A DNA stretch of 64,000 nucleotides from Bacillus massilioanorexius (GCF_902374955.1 NZ_CABKRX010000050.1:8693-72692); one strand, 5' to 3'; counted from the first letter of the stretch, positions 43,892 through 53,067 are shown. The notes: a model not told the origin generated them from the letters alone. Made by a program: numbers and translations.

Positions 43892-44602
43892 TTACCAAAA
43901 AAGATTAAAAGATGAAAGCCAAGCACTAATTTTTTGCATTTGACCTGATAATACTAAGAAGCCTAGTAGAATCATAATCATTCCATTAATAAAAGAAAGC
44001 TTTCCTAAATATTTATTAATGCGTCGAAGAGTTTTTAATGAATATGATAAAGCAATTGATATTATGAGAAACGGGATAGCCATACCTACAGAATAAGCAA
44101 TTAATAGAAACATACCTTGGTATAACGTATCTGTAGAACTTGCTAATAAAAGAATAGAAGATAAAGCCAGTCCTACACATGGAGTCCAACCACTAGCAAA
44201 TGCCATACCTAAAAGTATGCTACTGAATATCCCTTTTGTTTTTTTCTCGGTGTGAAACCTCTTTTCTTTCATTAGAAAATTAAGCTTTAAAAGTCCTGCC
44301 ATTTGTAAACCGAAAATAATGATAAGAAAACCAGCTATTTGCATTATAATCATTCTGTAATCTAAGAATACTTTTCCAAGAAAACTCGCTGAAGCACCCA
44401 TAACGGTAAATATTAAACTAAAACCAATAATAAATCCAAATGAGCGAATATAAAGTTTACTTTTATTCACATCAATTTTGGCATTTTCTATTTTCCCTCC
44501 AGTTAAATGCGTAATGTATGCTGGCAAAAGTGGGAATACACAAGGGGAAAAAAAAGACAATACACCTGCTGCAAGAGCAAAAAAGACTCCTATATCCTCC
44601 AT
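43892..44602 (-). CDS. ccdA: CcdA, thiol-reductant transmembrane carrier
   Basis: A 236-residue CcdA/DsbD-beta protein with six spans. The redox cysteines are visible in FFSPCVFPLLPAYI (span 1) and SGWTPCVGLALSSIL (span 4). It passes electrons from cytosolic thioredoxin to extracytoplasmic TlpA/ResA proteins. Its partner is encoded two genes downstream. TTG 44620 lies in the GGAGG ribosome binding site; ATG 44602, 11 nt later, is taken as the start. Confidence 0.93.
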   Translation of the reverse strand: MEDIGVFFALAAGVLSFFSPCVFPLLPAYITHLTGGKIENAKIDVNKSKLYIRSFGFIIGFSLIFTVMGASASFLGKVFLDYRMIIMQIAGFLIIIFGLQMAGLLKLNFLMKEKRFHTEKKTKGIFSSILLGMAFASGWTPCVGLALSSILLLASSTDTLYQGMFLLIAYSVGMAIPFLIISIALSYSLKTLRRINKYLGKLSFINGMIMILLGFLVLSGQMQKISAWLSSFNLFW

Positions 44603-44912
44603 TAAATGAAAAGCCTCCAATCTAATACAATTATGTACAAAAGCTTAACAATACCCTATATGGTATCATTTTAATTTATATCATTTATATTTCAAGAGAA
44701 ACGACTTATTTTACTCCAATCCATCATATCTTAAGTAAAACAAATTATTTGTCATAATGGAAATTATTGATAATATATAAGAAAAACCGTCATCGGACCT
44801 TTTTGGTTCATCGATATTTTCAAGAAATGATTTCTCTGTAAATAAATAAGTTACAAGTCCTTTTAAGTAAAATGAAGTGTTATCAAATATATATAGAAAG
44901 AAGTGAGTGAAC

Positions 44913-45923
44913 ATGCCTGGAGATGAAAAATGTCTTTCCGATATCCCTTTTTCTATTTTAGATCTCTCTCCAATCCTATCAGGTGGAACTGTTCAAGATT
45001 CAATGAAAAACACGTTAGATTTAGCTCAGCATGCTGAAAAATGGGGATATAACCGATATTGGTTGGCGGAACATCATAATATGCCTGGAATCGCGAGCTC
45101 AGCTACATCGATTATGATTGGATATGTTGCTGCAGGAACAAAATACATACGAGTTGGTTCAGGTGGCATCATGTTACCTAATCATTCACCTCTTGTCATT
45201 GCTGAACAATTTGGAACTCTTGAATCAATCTATCCAAATCGAATTGATTTAGGACTTGGTCGTGCCCCAGGAACTGATCAATACACAGCTTATGCTTTGA
45301 GACGAGATAGTCGACGTGATGGTCATGATTTTCCAGAACAACTTCAAGAGCTGCGCACATACTTCAATCCTTCATTAACCATTGGGAAAAAGCATGTCAG
45401 AGCTATTCCAGGTGAAGGATTACATATTCCTATATGGTTATTAGGTTCTAGTGGATTCAGTGCTCAGCTTGCCGGACAATTGGGGTTACCATTTTCTTTT
45501 GCTAATCATTTTTCTCCTGAAAATACATTACCTGCATTAGACTTATATCGAAGAAGCTTTCAGCCATCAGATGTACTCGAAAAGCCATATGCAATGGTAG
45601 CATTGAATGTCATTGCAGCTGATACTGATGAAAAAGCCATGAAGTTAGCAACTTCAATGCAACAGCAATTTTTAAAATTAGTTCGTAATCAACCTGGTCC
45701 TCTTGATCCACCTATCGATAATATGGATGAAGTATGGAATCCAATGGAAAAAGCTGCATTAGAGCAACGAATTGGCTCATCTATAATCGGTAGCCGTGAA
45801 AGCGTTAAGAAGCAATTACAGGCTTTCCTGAATGAAACACAAGCTGATGAATTCATGATTAACTCACAAATCTACGATCATAGAGAACGATTACGATCTT
45901 ATGAAATTGTTGGGATGATTTAA
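44913..45923 (+). CDS. Luciferase-like (LLM class) flavin-dependent oxidoreductase
   Basis: A 336-residue member of the bacterial luciferase/F420-type family (MsnO8 subgroup): PFSILDLSPILSGGTVQDSM, RYWLAEHHNMPGIASSATSIMIGYVAAGTKYIRVGSGGIMLPNHSPLVIAEQFGTLESIYPNRIDLGLGRAPGTDQ. The AEHHN and GSGGIML blocks are diagnostic. It probably uses FMN and an alkanal-like or other small substrate; no substrate can be given. GTG 44907 and ATG 44913 are both possible; ATG 44913 is kept. Monocistronic with a perfect bidirectional terminator. Confidence 0.88.
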   Translation: MPGDEKCLSDIPFSILDLSPILSGGTVQDSMKNTLDLAQHAEKWGYNRYWLAEHHNMPGIASSATSIMIGYVAAGTKYIRVGSGGIMLPNHSPLVIAEQFGTLESIYPNRIDLGLGRAPGTDQYTAYALRRDSRRDGHDFPEQLQELRTYFNPSLTIGKKHVRAIPGEGLHIPIWLLGSSGFSAQLAGQLGLPFSFANHFSPENTLPALDLYRRSFQPSDVLEKPYAMVALNVIAADTDEKAMKLATSMQQQFLKLVRNQPGPLDPPIDNMDEVWNPMEKAALEQRIGSSIIGSRESVKKQLQAFLNETQADEFMINSQIYDHRERLRSYEIVGMI

Positions 45924-45932
45924 AAAACAAAC

Positions 45933-45972
45933 AAAAAATGACTTGAAAGTATGATTTTCAAGTCATTTTTTT
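45933..45972. terminator. Bidirectional terminator
   Basis: AAAAAATGACTTGAAA pairs with TTTCAAGTCATTTTTT around a short loop; T-runs on both strands. It serves the convergent LLM and nucleosidase genes. Confidence 0.9.
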
Positions 45973-45986
45973 ACTTCAATTATTTC

Positions 45987-46799
45987 TTATAGTTGTTTTA
46001 ATAAATTCATTACAATTTGTGCTGACTTTTCAGCAGCTTTCGTTTCAAATTCTTCATAGGTTACATCTGCTTCACCATTAGCTAAATCAGAGATTGAACG
46101 AATAATTGTTACAGGTACCTTGTTTAAATAAGCAACGTGTGCGATAGCTGCCCCTTCCATTTCAGCAGCATATGCATCAAATTGTTCTACTAGTGATGTT
46201 TTTAAAGCCGCGTCACTAACAAAAATATCACCAGAAGCAATTGTTCCAATGTATGCTTTATTCTCTTTTAATACTTCACTAGCAACTTCTTGAGTTTTCT
46301 TTGCTAAATCTGCGTCTGTTTCAAAATAAGTTGGTTCACCATCACCGTGCATACCAGAAATATAACCTTTTTTATGTCCAAATGCTGTTACATCTGAGTC
46401 ATGCTCTACTGCACGGTTAGAAATAACAACGTCCCCAACTTTTAAATCCTTATATAAACCACCAGCAACACCTGAATTAATGAGCGTGCTAACATTGAAA
46501 TCATCTACTAAAATTTGTGCACATAAAGCTGCATTTACTTTTCCAATTCCTGATTGAACAATTACTACTTCTTTGCCGTTTAATGTTCCTTGATGAAATT
46601 CTAGGCCTGCTTTTTTTACGATCTTTTCATTATCTAATTTTGATTTAAGCGTTGTTACCTCTGAATCCATCGCACCGATAATACCTATTGGTTGTACTTG
46701 TTCATTTTTTTCAGCTGCGTTCTCTTTTTTCGGCTCATTTGATGAACATCCAGCTAAAATTGTAAATAGAGCCATAATTACTACTATAAGCTTTTTCAT
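45987..46799 (-). CDS. Lipoprotein form of 5'-methylthioadenosine/S-adenosylhomocysteine nucleosidase
   Basis: A 270-residue protein: lipoprotein signal peptide with lipobox LAGC (C18), a charged linker (about 19-38), then a complete MTA/SAH nucleosidase domain: IGIIGAMDSEVTTLKSKL, NSGVAGGLYKDLKVGDVVISNRAVEHD, VSDAALKTSLVEQFDAYAAEMEGAAIAHVAY and IRSISDLANGEADV. Catalytic Glu (AMDSE) and Asp (SISD) of the family are present. Ordinary MtnN is cytosolic and recycles MTA and SAH; here a lipid anchor predicts action on the outer face, on environmental MTA, SAH or other nucleosides. Start ATG 46799 after AAGGAGATCAAAT. Monocistronic. Confidence 0.9.
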   Translation of the reverse strand: MKKLIVVIMALFTILAGCSSNEPKKENAAEKNEQVQPIGIIGAMDSEVTTLKSKLDNEKIVKKAGLEFHQGTLNGKEVVIVQSGIGKVNAALCAQILVDDFNVSTLINSGVAGGLYKDLKVGDVVISNRAVEHDSDVTAFGHKKGYISGMHGDGEPTYFETDADLAKKTQEVASEVLKENKAYIGTIASGDIFVSDAALKTSLVEQFDAYAAEMEGAAIAHVAYLNKVPVTIIRSISDLANGEADVTYEEFETKAAEKSAQIVMNLLKQL

Positions 46800-47037
46800 T
46801 TATTTGATCTCCTTAAAATTGGTTTTCATTTAATATGAAACTTATTATATAAATATAATATATAATTCGTCAATAGAAATTACGAACATTTTTATATAAG
46901 TACGTATTTATAATTCGCCTTTAAAGCTCACATACTAAAAAAACCAATAAAAAACCCATTATTTATAAGTATTTAAGGTTAACATTCAATATCCAATTTA
47001 TATTTTGCTCTACAAAAAATAAATTATTCTAAAATAA

Positions 47038-47082
47038 AAAAAGAAGATCTACATATAGCAATGCTATTAGACCTTCTTTCCT
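47038..47082 (-). terminator. Terminator of the GGDEF gene
   Basis: AAAGAAGATCT and AGACCTTCTTT (one mismatch) flank a 28-base loop with internal ATAGCAATGCTAT pairing; on the minus strand TTTTTTATTTT follows. Confidence 0.65.
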
Positions 47083-48044
47083 TATATTTCATACATAAGC
47101 TTTTTTCTGAATTTATCGTCATACATATTACGGTCTGCTTCTTCAAATACACGATCCATTTGACCAATTGAATATGGACTATAAGAATACCCTACAGACA
47201 TTCTTATTTTCATATCTGCACTATTGTCATTATATTCTTCAATGGCTGCGACTACATTATTCATTAATTGTTTAACATCCAGTTCAGTCCCTTGTGTTGT
47301 CAAAATAACAAACTCATCGCCGCCAATTCTTGAAATAGTGATATGATCGTTTGAAAAAATATTTAGTAACCCGGCTGTAATCTTAATTAATTGATCTCCT
47401 TTTCTATGACCATATGTGTCATTTACATATTTCAAATTATCTAAATCAAATATGATCATTCCAATAGGTGTATCTACTTTCGTATTATACGTATGAACAA
47501 TATCATCATAATAATTGCGATTGTATGAGCCCGTAGCATTATCATGGTTAAGACGATATTCTACCTCCTGCTCCATTCGCAATTTTTCATCTATATTTCT
47601 AAGTATCCCCTGTATGCCAATCAATTTACCATCTTCATACACAGGAGTAGTAAATTCTTCAAAAGAGTGATACTCACCAGACCTATCCGCAATTCGAAAA
47701 ATAAGTGGTTTACTATAATCTACCTCACCTTTTATTTTCTTTATCTGCATATCATAATCTTCCGGATGTATTAAGTTTAATAATATTTGTGGATCTTTAT
47801 ATATTTTCTCTGCTAAGTCCTTACCATACGTATCTTCTAACGGAGGATATATATACTTATACTTCCACTCAGGGATAAGTTCAAAATAGTATAGAGCATC
47901 CTTTGTATTTTCTACTAAAGAGTACATTTGCTTTTCCTTCATTAAGCTACTTTGTATTTGTTTACGTAATTTTTTATGAATCATTTGATAAAAAGCGCAT
48001 GTTATAGCTACACCAATTACTAGACCTAGCACAAATCTAAACAT
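47082..48044 (-). CDS. PAS-GGDEF diguanylate cyclase, membrane-anchored
   Basis: A 320-residue protein: an N-terminal membrane helix (residues 3-20), a PAS domain (about 38-155; FRIADRSGEYHSFEEFTTPVYEDGKLIGIQGILRNID) and a GGDEF domain (about 165-318) with intact active site RIGGDEFVIL and DLDNLKYVNDTYGHRKGDQLI. It should make cyclic di-GMP. No RxxD inhibitory site is seen five residues upstream of GGDEF, so product inhibition through that site is not expected. Start ATG 48044 after AAAGGGACGC. Monocistronic. Confidence 0.92.
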   Translation of the reverse strand: MFRFVLGLVIGVAITCAFYQMIHKKLRKQIQSSLMKEKQMYSLVENTKDALYYFELIPEWKYKYIYPPLEDTYGKDLAEKIYKDPQILLNLIHPEDYDMQIKKIKGEVDYSKPLIFRIADRSGEYHSFEEFTTPVYEDGKLIGIQGILRNIDEKLRMEQEVEYRLNHDNATGSYNRNYYDDIVHTYNTKVDTPIGMIIFDLDNLKYVNDTYGHRKGDQLIKITAGLLNIFSNDHITISRIGGDEFVILTTQGTELDVKQLMNNVVAAIEEYNDNSADMKIRMSVGYSYSPYSIGQMDRVFEEADRNMYDDKFRKKLMYEI

Positions 48045-48344
48045 GAAGCGTCCCTTTCTTTATAAACAGTAATAAATTTACATCACATGAACTTATTTTA
48101 CCATGTAAATATACCTATTTCTATTTCAACTCATCTATATAAAGGAAAAATTTTACACATTTTTCATATCGTTTTATACTCTTCTTAACAATCAACCTAA
48201 TCGTGAATGTACCTCTACATAAAAAATGATGTCTTATTTTTATGATGCGAGAGATTGTTCAAGCAAAAAGCCATATATAACTATCATTATATATGACAAT
48301 AATTTGAAGAAGCTTCTTGAATTAATCTATATGGCAAGATATAT
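48045..48344. other. Intergenic spacer upstream of the GGDEF gene
   Basis: AT-rich, holding the promoter of the cyclase gene. I see no ORF or RNA motif in it. Confidence 0.45.
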
Positions 48345-48396
48345 AAAAGGTTTATGTCAAAAATGATTTCCATTCACTTTTGACATAAACCCTTTT
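48345..48396. terminator. Terminator of the SEC-C gene
   Basis: AAAAGGTTTATGTCAAAA pairs with TTTTGACATAAACCCTTTT (one bulge). It lies just beyond the SEC-C gene stop. Confidence 0.85.
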
Positions 48397-48418
48397 CTTC
48401 AGGAATTAAGTAACGCTT

Positions 48419-49504
48419 TTAGTTACTGCCACAGCATTTCTTGTACTTTTTACCGCTATTACAAGGACACGGCTCATTTCTACCTATTTTCTCACTAGTA
48501 ACAGGAGTTGTATTTTTTTCCTGTGCTGGAGATAATTCATTTGGTGTATACCCTTTTAAAATCCACAATCTTGTGTAATTAGCAACTTTCACTAATAAAT
48601 CTACAAACTCTTTTATAGCTGCTTCATTTGGAAATTCAATTCTTTCTCCAATAGATGTCATAATATCTGTTAATGAATTTTGTGTTTGAATCATAAAGAT
48701 AAAATCATCCACTAGATTCTCTAACAGTTCTGCAGATAGCTCGTAATTTTCTTGCAAATACTTCGCTAAAATCTCTACTTGTGGAGTCTTCTCAAACGTT
48801 TGCTTTCCGCTTACGTTAAACATCATTTCTTTAGGAATTGGACAATAAGGGATATTTAATCGATTTTGTTGATCAAGGATTTCCTGCTTCACATCCACTG
48901 CCAACTCATTCACAATATAGCCGTCTACTAACTGAAATCCACCGTAAAACTCAGATAAATAGGCAACATATTCTTCAAACCAGACCGCATCTATTTCTTC
49001 CTCAATGTATCCCTTAACCATCTCTTGAGCTGATAGAAGATCGATTACACCAAAATATCTCATCATTCCAAATAAAGTATGAGTGATTTTTTGATTTTTA
49101 TTAACGCTTACCTTCAATTGAGATGGATCTAATTCATAAAATCGATCGATAATTTCTTTTGGCATAACTAGCAGTTGTTGGTCATCTTTTTTTACTGGAT
49201 GAGCGTATCCAACGCTACTTAAATAAAATACATCTTCCATCTCTAATTGACTAACTTCTAACACTCCATTTTTAGTCATTAAAGTAACAACAGCTGTATA
49301 TTGATCAACATTCATCAACATTGCACGATTAGCAACTGTTGATGGAATCCCTTCCGTTAGCGCTTCTACTAATTCTTGTTTTCGTAATGAACTTACATTT
49401 TTTATTTTCAAGTCTAGATTACGACGTATATTTTTAAGTTGATTAACTGTCAAAGAACCGAGCAGTTCCTCAAGCTTAAATTGTTCTTGTGCTTCCAAAT
49501 TCAT
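48419..49504 (-). CDS. SEC-C motif protein with Rho-N-like domain
   Basis: A 361-residue protein. Residues 12-50 (LEELLGSLTVNQLKNIRRNLDLKIKNVSSLRKQELVEAL) look like a Rho N-terminal/SAP-type nucleic-acid-binding helix pair; the middle is helical without a named domain; the last 20 residues are a SEC-C zinc motif (GRNEPCPCNSGKKYKKCCG) with CPC and CC ligands. The family is common in Bacillales with unknown role; the domains suggest a nucleic acid or ribosome-related function. Start ATG 49504 after AGGAGGAAATGCAATA. Monocistronic. Confidence 0.88.
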   Translation of the reverse strand: MNLEAQEQFKLEELLGSLTVNQLKNIRRNLDLKIKNVSSLRKQELVEALTEGIPSTVANRAMLMNVDQYTAVVTLMTKNGVLEVSQLEMEDVFYLSSVGYAHPVKKDDQQLLVMPKEIIDRFYELDPSQLKVSVNKNQKITHTLFGMMRYFGVIDLLSAQEMVKGYIEEEIDAVWFEEYVAYLSEFYGGFQLVDGYIVNELAVDVKQEILDQQNRLNIPYCPIPKEMMFNVSGKQTFEKTPQVEILAKYLQENYELSAELLENLVDDFIFMIQTQNSLTDIMTSIGERIEFPNEAAIKEFVDLLVKVANYTRLWILKGYTPNELSPAQEKNTTPVTSEKIGRNEPCPCNSGKKYKKCCGSN

Positions 49505-49739
49505 TATTGCATTTCCTCCTAATTCTTAAAGCGAAAAAAACTTAACCTTTTATATATATTAAAATAATTCTTCTAGCATCATACATGTAATTCATATAAA
49601 ATTCCAGAATTCCTATTTATTTGACCATTAAAATGGTACTTTTTAAAACATCCTTTCTATTTTAGCAAAATTGTCTCTCTAAAGTGATGGAAATTTTATC
49701 ACTTCTCTCAATTAGTTAAAAGTTAAATTACATTTTTTG
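49505..49739. other. Divergent spacer between the SEC-C and chemoreceptor genes
   Basis: AT-rich without ORFs; it should hold the SEC-C promoter. The chemoreceptor promoter is described separately. Confidence 0.4.
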
Positions 49740-49767
49740 TAACAACTTAGAATTAATATTCCGATAT
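49740..49767 (+). promoter_or_regulatory. Candidate SigD promoter of the chemoreceptor gene
   Basis: TAAC (49740-49743), a 16-base spacer and TCCGATAT (49760-49767) match the motility sigma factor consensus TAAA-N15-GCCGATAT at most positions. The start codon is 54 nt downstream. Confidence 0.55.
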
Positions 49768-49820
49768 CATATAAATAGGGGATTAAAATTAGTTCATACT
49801 TATCGGGAGGAGATTTTCAC

Positions 49821-51560
49821 ATGAAAAACAAATATTTATCATTTAGAACAAAACTATTAATACTCTGTATTTCTATTATCATTATACCTGTCATTATAAT
49901 CAGTATAAGTTCATATTCGATATCTAAAAATCAATTGAATGATATAGGTAAAAACGAACTAAAAACGAGATCCAAATCAGTTATTGGAATGATAGACATA
50001 CTTAATGATGAAGTAAAAAAAGGCAATATAACATTAGAAGAAGCACAAGAAAAATTGCGTCTTGAACTATTTGGTGAAAAAGATGCAGAAGGAAATCGTC
50101 CACTCAATCCAGATTATACTTCTGGAAAAGCTGGCTATATCATCGCTTTAAATGAACAAGCAGTATCAGTCATGTCCTTTAATGGTGAAGGAGTCGATTA
50201 TTCTAACAAAAAAACACCCGATGGTGTTCTAATTGGTCAAGAATTTCTGAAAAAAGGGGAAAAAGGTGGCTTCATTGAGTACGAATGGCTAAATCCTACT
50301 AGCAATAAAACGGAAAAAAAGATAACCTACGTACAGAAAGATCCACATTGGGGATGGATTATTGGCTCAACCGGTTATTTATCCGATTATAGTGCTGGAG
50401 CTAATAAAATCGCATATACAATCGCAATTATATCGATAATCTCGATCATTATTTTTTCACTTGATGCGATCTTCTTCGCAAGACGATTTATTAAGCCAAT
50501 TACTCGAGTTAGTAATGAACTAGCTTTAACTGCGGAAGGAGATTTTTCTAGAGAAGATGTTAAAATCGCTTTTAAGGATGAAATTGGAACATTAACAAAC
50601 GACTTCAACAAAATGAAAAATAATATGAAACAACTTATTTACAAGCTTGCTCAAACTACTGAACAAGTAGCCTCAGCCTCTGAACAACTTACAGCTAGTG
50701 CTAAGGAAACGAGCAAGGCTACTAACGACATTTCAATTTCTATACAAAGGATAGCTACAGGAGCAGAAATGAGTAATAACGGGATCGTTGAAAGTGCACA
50801 ATCACTTGAAGAAGTATCTTTGGCTATCCAAAACCTAGCAGAAAATTCATCAGAGCTTTCTGAGCAAGGTACAAGAATTGTTAAACAAGCTAACAAAGGA
50901 AATGAATATGTATCCAATACGGTTGCACAAATAAAGTCGATTCATCAAAAGGTTATGGATAGTAACGAAGTGCTAAAATTACTGGATACTCGATCAAATG
51001 AAATTAATGATATAAGCCATATCATTACAAATATTGCTGAACAAACAAATCTACTCGCCTTAAATGCAGCTATTGAAGCTGCCCGTGCAGGCGAAAACGG
51101 AAACGGATTTGCAGTTGTTGCAGATGAGGTACGAAAACTTGCTGAGCAATCTCAACAATCGTCTAATCAAATATCCACTTTAATAAAAGAGATTCAATTT
51201 AATATGACACAATCAACTGAATCTATGAATCAAGTCGAGTTGGAAACAATTGAAGGTCTAGAATTGGTTCATAAAACGGAAACGAGCTTCAAGGAAATTA
51301 GTAACAATATGTATCATATGGAGGAAAGAATAACAGAGATGGCTGCTACAGTAGAGCAAATGTCTGCTAGTGCTGAAGAAGTTTCAGCTACCATAACAAA
51401 TATATCCGAATCAACAAAAGATGCTTCTGCTCAAACACAGCTGGTTGCTGCATCAGCAGAACAGCAATTATCCTCTATGGAAGAGATTGCTTTATCTGCA
51501 AACTCTCTTTCTAACCTTGCAACTGGATTACAAGAACAAGTTAAGTCATTTAAATTATAA
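49821..51560 (+). CDS. Methyl-accepting chemotaxis protein with sCache_2-type sensor
   Basis: A 579-residue chemoreceptor: TM1 (about 10-30), extracellular sensor of the sCache_2/SMP_2 type (about 32-190; GKAGYIIALNEQAVSVMSF, DPHWGWIIGSTGYLSDY), TM2 (about 197-215), HAMP (216-270) and a long coiled-coil signalling domain. The hairpin tip is conserved: IAEQTNLLALNAAIEAARAGENGNGFAVVADEVRKLAEQS. sCache_2 receptors often sense small organic acids. No C-terminal CheR pentapeptide is apparent. A SigD-like promoter supports its role in motility. Start ATG 49821 after GGGAGGAGATTTTCAC. Confidence 0.95.
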   Translation: MKNKYLSFRTKLLILCISIIIIPVIIISISSYSISKNQLNDIGKNELKTRSKSVIGMIDILNDEVKKGNITLEEAQEKLRLELFGEKDAEGNRPLNPDYTSGKAGYIIALNEQAVSVMSFNGEGVDYSNKKTPDGVLIGQEFLKKGEKGGFIEYEWLNPTSNKTEKKITYVQKDPHWGWIIGSTGYLSDYSAGANKIAYTIAIISIISIIIFSLDAIFFARRFIKPITRVSNELALTAEGDFSREDVKIAFKDEIGTLTNDFNKMKNNMKQLIYKLAQTTEQVASASEQLTASAKETSKATNDISISIQRIATGAEMSNNGIVESAQSLEEVSLAIQNLAENSSELSEQGTRIVKQANKGNEYVSNTVAQIKSIHQKVMDSNEVLKLLDTRSNEINDISHIITNIAEQTNLLALNAAIEAARAGENGNGFAVVADEVRKLAEQSQQSSNQISTLIKEIQFNMTQSTESMNQVELETIEGLELVHKTETSFKEISNNMYHMEERITEMAATVEQMSASAEEVSATITNISESTKDASAQTQLVAASAEQQLSSMEEIALSANSLSNLATGLQEQVKSFKL

Positions 51561-51566
51561 GATAAG

Positions 51567-51602
51567 AGGCTTCTGAAAAGTAATTTTTCAGAAGCCCCTT
51601 AT
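51567..51602 (+). terminator. Terminator of the chemoreceptor gene
   Basis: AGGCTTCTGAAAA pairs with TTTTCAGAAGCC around a short loop, seven bases after the stop. Confidence 0.8.
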
Positions 51603-51620
51603 CTACTCTTTGGTTAATAT

Positions 51621-51655
51621 GAAAAGAGGGTGTCCATCTTGGATATCCTCTTTTC
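51621..51655. terminator. Terminator of the PC4/YdbC gene
   Basis: GAAAAGAGG (51621-51629) pairs with CCTCTTTTC (51647-51655) with an inner GTCC/GGAT-type stem; it lies just beyond the minus-strand stop at 51663. Confidence 0.7.
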
Positions 51656-51662
51656 AATCTTT

Positions 51663-51884
51663 TTATAAGTCCATACCGTTCAATACATCACGTAACGCTT
51701 TTAATTCTTCGTGAGATAACGTAATACCCTTCCCCATCTTTTCATGATCAGGAGCCCAATCACGTAAATCATACTTAGCTTCTTTCCCATTCCAGCTAAT
51801 CAAGTTAAGCTCTTTATTCCAACCTTTTGGAGACTGAGAAATTGTTCCGATACGATCTGTTATTTCATATTTAAAATCTGCCAT
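51663..51884 (-). CDS. PC4/YdbC-family ssDNA-binding protein
   Basis: A 73-residue protein, MADFKYEITDRIGTIS...GWNKELNLISWNGKEAKYDLRDWAPDHEKMGKGITL, matching the YdbC family with the PC4-like single-stranded nucleic-acid-binding fold; the WNGKEAKYDLRDW block is diagnostic. The longer frame to 51908 includes the GAGGAG ribosome binding site; ATG 51884, 9 nt later, is the start. Its cellular role is unknown. Confidence 0.9.
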   Translation of the reverse strand: MADFKYEITDRIGTISQSPKGWNKELNLISWNGKEAKYDLRDWAPDHEKMGKGITLSHEELKALRDVLNGMDL

Positions 51885-51972
51885 CAAAAAACACTCCTCA
51901 CAATTCAAGTAGGCCCTGTATTTATACCCGTTTTTTCAATTTCTAGTACTTCATTCACAAATCATTTACTAT

Positions 51973-52791
51973 TTATTTTACATACTTTAACAAGGCTTGA
52001 TTAAGTCCACCTTCATCATTCGAGGCAGTCGTTTCATTTGCTACTACCTTCACTTCCTCAGGAGCATTTCCCATCGCAATTCCCAAGCCAGCATAAGACA
52101 ACATATCCATATCATTAAAATTATCACCAATTGCCATAATATTATCTCGTGTAATATTGTACATTTTTTCTAATTGTTTGATAGCGGTCGCTTTTGATAC
52201 ACCTCCTGTCATTATTTCCAGATAAGATGCCTGAGATTTAAAAATCGATAAATGAGAAAATGTTTTTTTCAAATGAGCTTCTAATTCATTAATATCTTCA
52301 GGGTTTCCTATACACATAACCTTATGGATTATGCAATCACCTTCGAGGAAAGAAGCAAAGTCAACTTTCTGAGGTGTCATTTTCGATATAGCTTGATCAC
52401 GTTTTACCCATGGATTTTGTAAATCATCAACGAACCAATTATCATAACTACATATATTGAAACTAATTGTTTGATTAAAATTACTTATATCTTTATAAAG
52501 TTCTTGAGCATCATTAGTAGCAAGATTAAAGCTATGAATCGTCTTCACTTCAGAAGCATTATGATCCCTTTGCATAATTAGAGCGCCACTATAACAAATA
52601 ATAGGAGTTTGAATGTTTAGTATCTCTTGTAGCATAAATATACCACTCGGCATTCGACCCGAGACTAGTATAAATGGTGTTCCCTTATTTGTTATTGTTT
52701 GAATCGTTTCCTGTAATTCGGTAGAAATTTGATGATTTGAATCTAATAATGTTCCGTCTATATCACTAAATACAGCCTTTATGTTTGGCAT
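51973..52791 (-). CDS. Cof-type HAD-IIB phosphatase
   Basis: A 272-residue haloacid-dehalogenase hydrolase of the Cof/IIB type. Motif I is FSDIDGTLLDSNHQIS (nucleophile and acid Asp), motif II VSGR, motif III lysine in GGVSKATAIKQL and motif IV IGDNFNDMDMLSYAGLGIAMGNA. These act on sugar phosphates, FMN or PLP; the substrate is not predictable. Start ATG 52791 after AAGGAGCTGCAAAT. No partner gene in the immediate surroundings. Confidence 0.93.
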   Translation of the reverse strand: MPNIKAVFSDIDGTLLDSNHQISTELQETIQTITNKGTPFILVSGRMPSGIFMLQEILNIQTPIICYSGALIMQRDHNASEVKTIHSFNLATNDAQELYKDISNFNQTISFNICSYDNWFVDDLQNPWVKRDQAISKMTPQKVDFASFLEGDCIIHKVMCIGNPEDINELEAHLKKTFSHLSIFKSQASYLEIMTGGVSKATAIKQLEKMYNITRDNIMAIGDNFNDMDMLSYAGLGIAMGNAPEEVKVVANETTASNDEGGLNQALLKYVK

Positions 52792-52877
52792 ATTTGCAGC
52801 TCCTTAATAACTTGATACTCCTGTCTTATCAAAAAACAAATTACTTTGCAACGCCTGTTCCACATATACCAATATCA

Positions 52878-52981
52878 TTCAACTTTGTATGTAATTGGTT
52901 CAACTTTCATAAAAAGCATTCAACTCTTGGTGAAAACCGTTCAACTCTTTATCATTTTGATTCAACTTCTTATTTCACCGG
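52878..52981. repeat. Five TTCAACT repeats with 20-21 bp period
   Basis: TTCAACT begins at 52878, 52899, 52919, 52940 and 52961, each followed by T or C and about 13 unrelated bases. The regular two-helical-turn spacing is not coding and lies in the divergent region between the phosphatase and tetR genes, directly upstream of the tetR -35 box. Confidence 0.7.
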
Positions 52982-52997
52982 CTACACCTTCTCTAAA

Positions 52998-53045
52998 TTG
53001 ACTTTATAAACGATCCACTATATAATGAATGACATTCAGTCATTT
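52998..53045 (+). promoter_or_regulatory. tetR promoter with overlapping TetR-type operator
   Basis: TTGACT (52998-53003), 18 bases, TATAAT (53022-53027). The palindrome-like AATGAATGA-CAT-TCAGTCATT at 53025-53045 overlaps and follows the -10 box and matches the operator upstream of the efflux genes (53673) except at two positions; autorepression is expected. Confidence 0.8.
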
Positions 53046-53067
53046 TGATTATGGAAGAAGGTGAGTG

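Noticed and set aside
44711..44914. Minus-strand ORF of 67 codons upstream of the LLM oxidoreductase
   Set aside because: AT-rich spacer reading without ribosome binding site or homology-like features.
52785..53009. Plus-strand ORF of 74 codons upstream of tetR
   Set aside because: It consists largely of the phased TTCAACT repeats and overlaps the phosphatase start; not protein-like.
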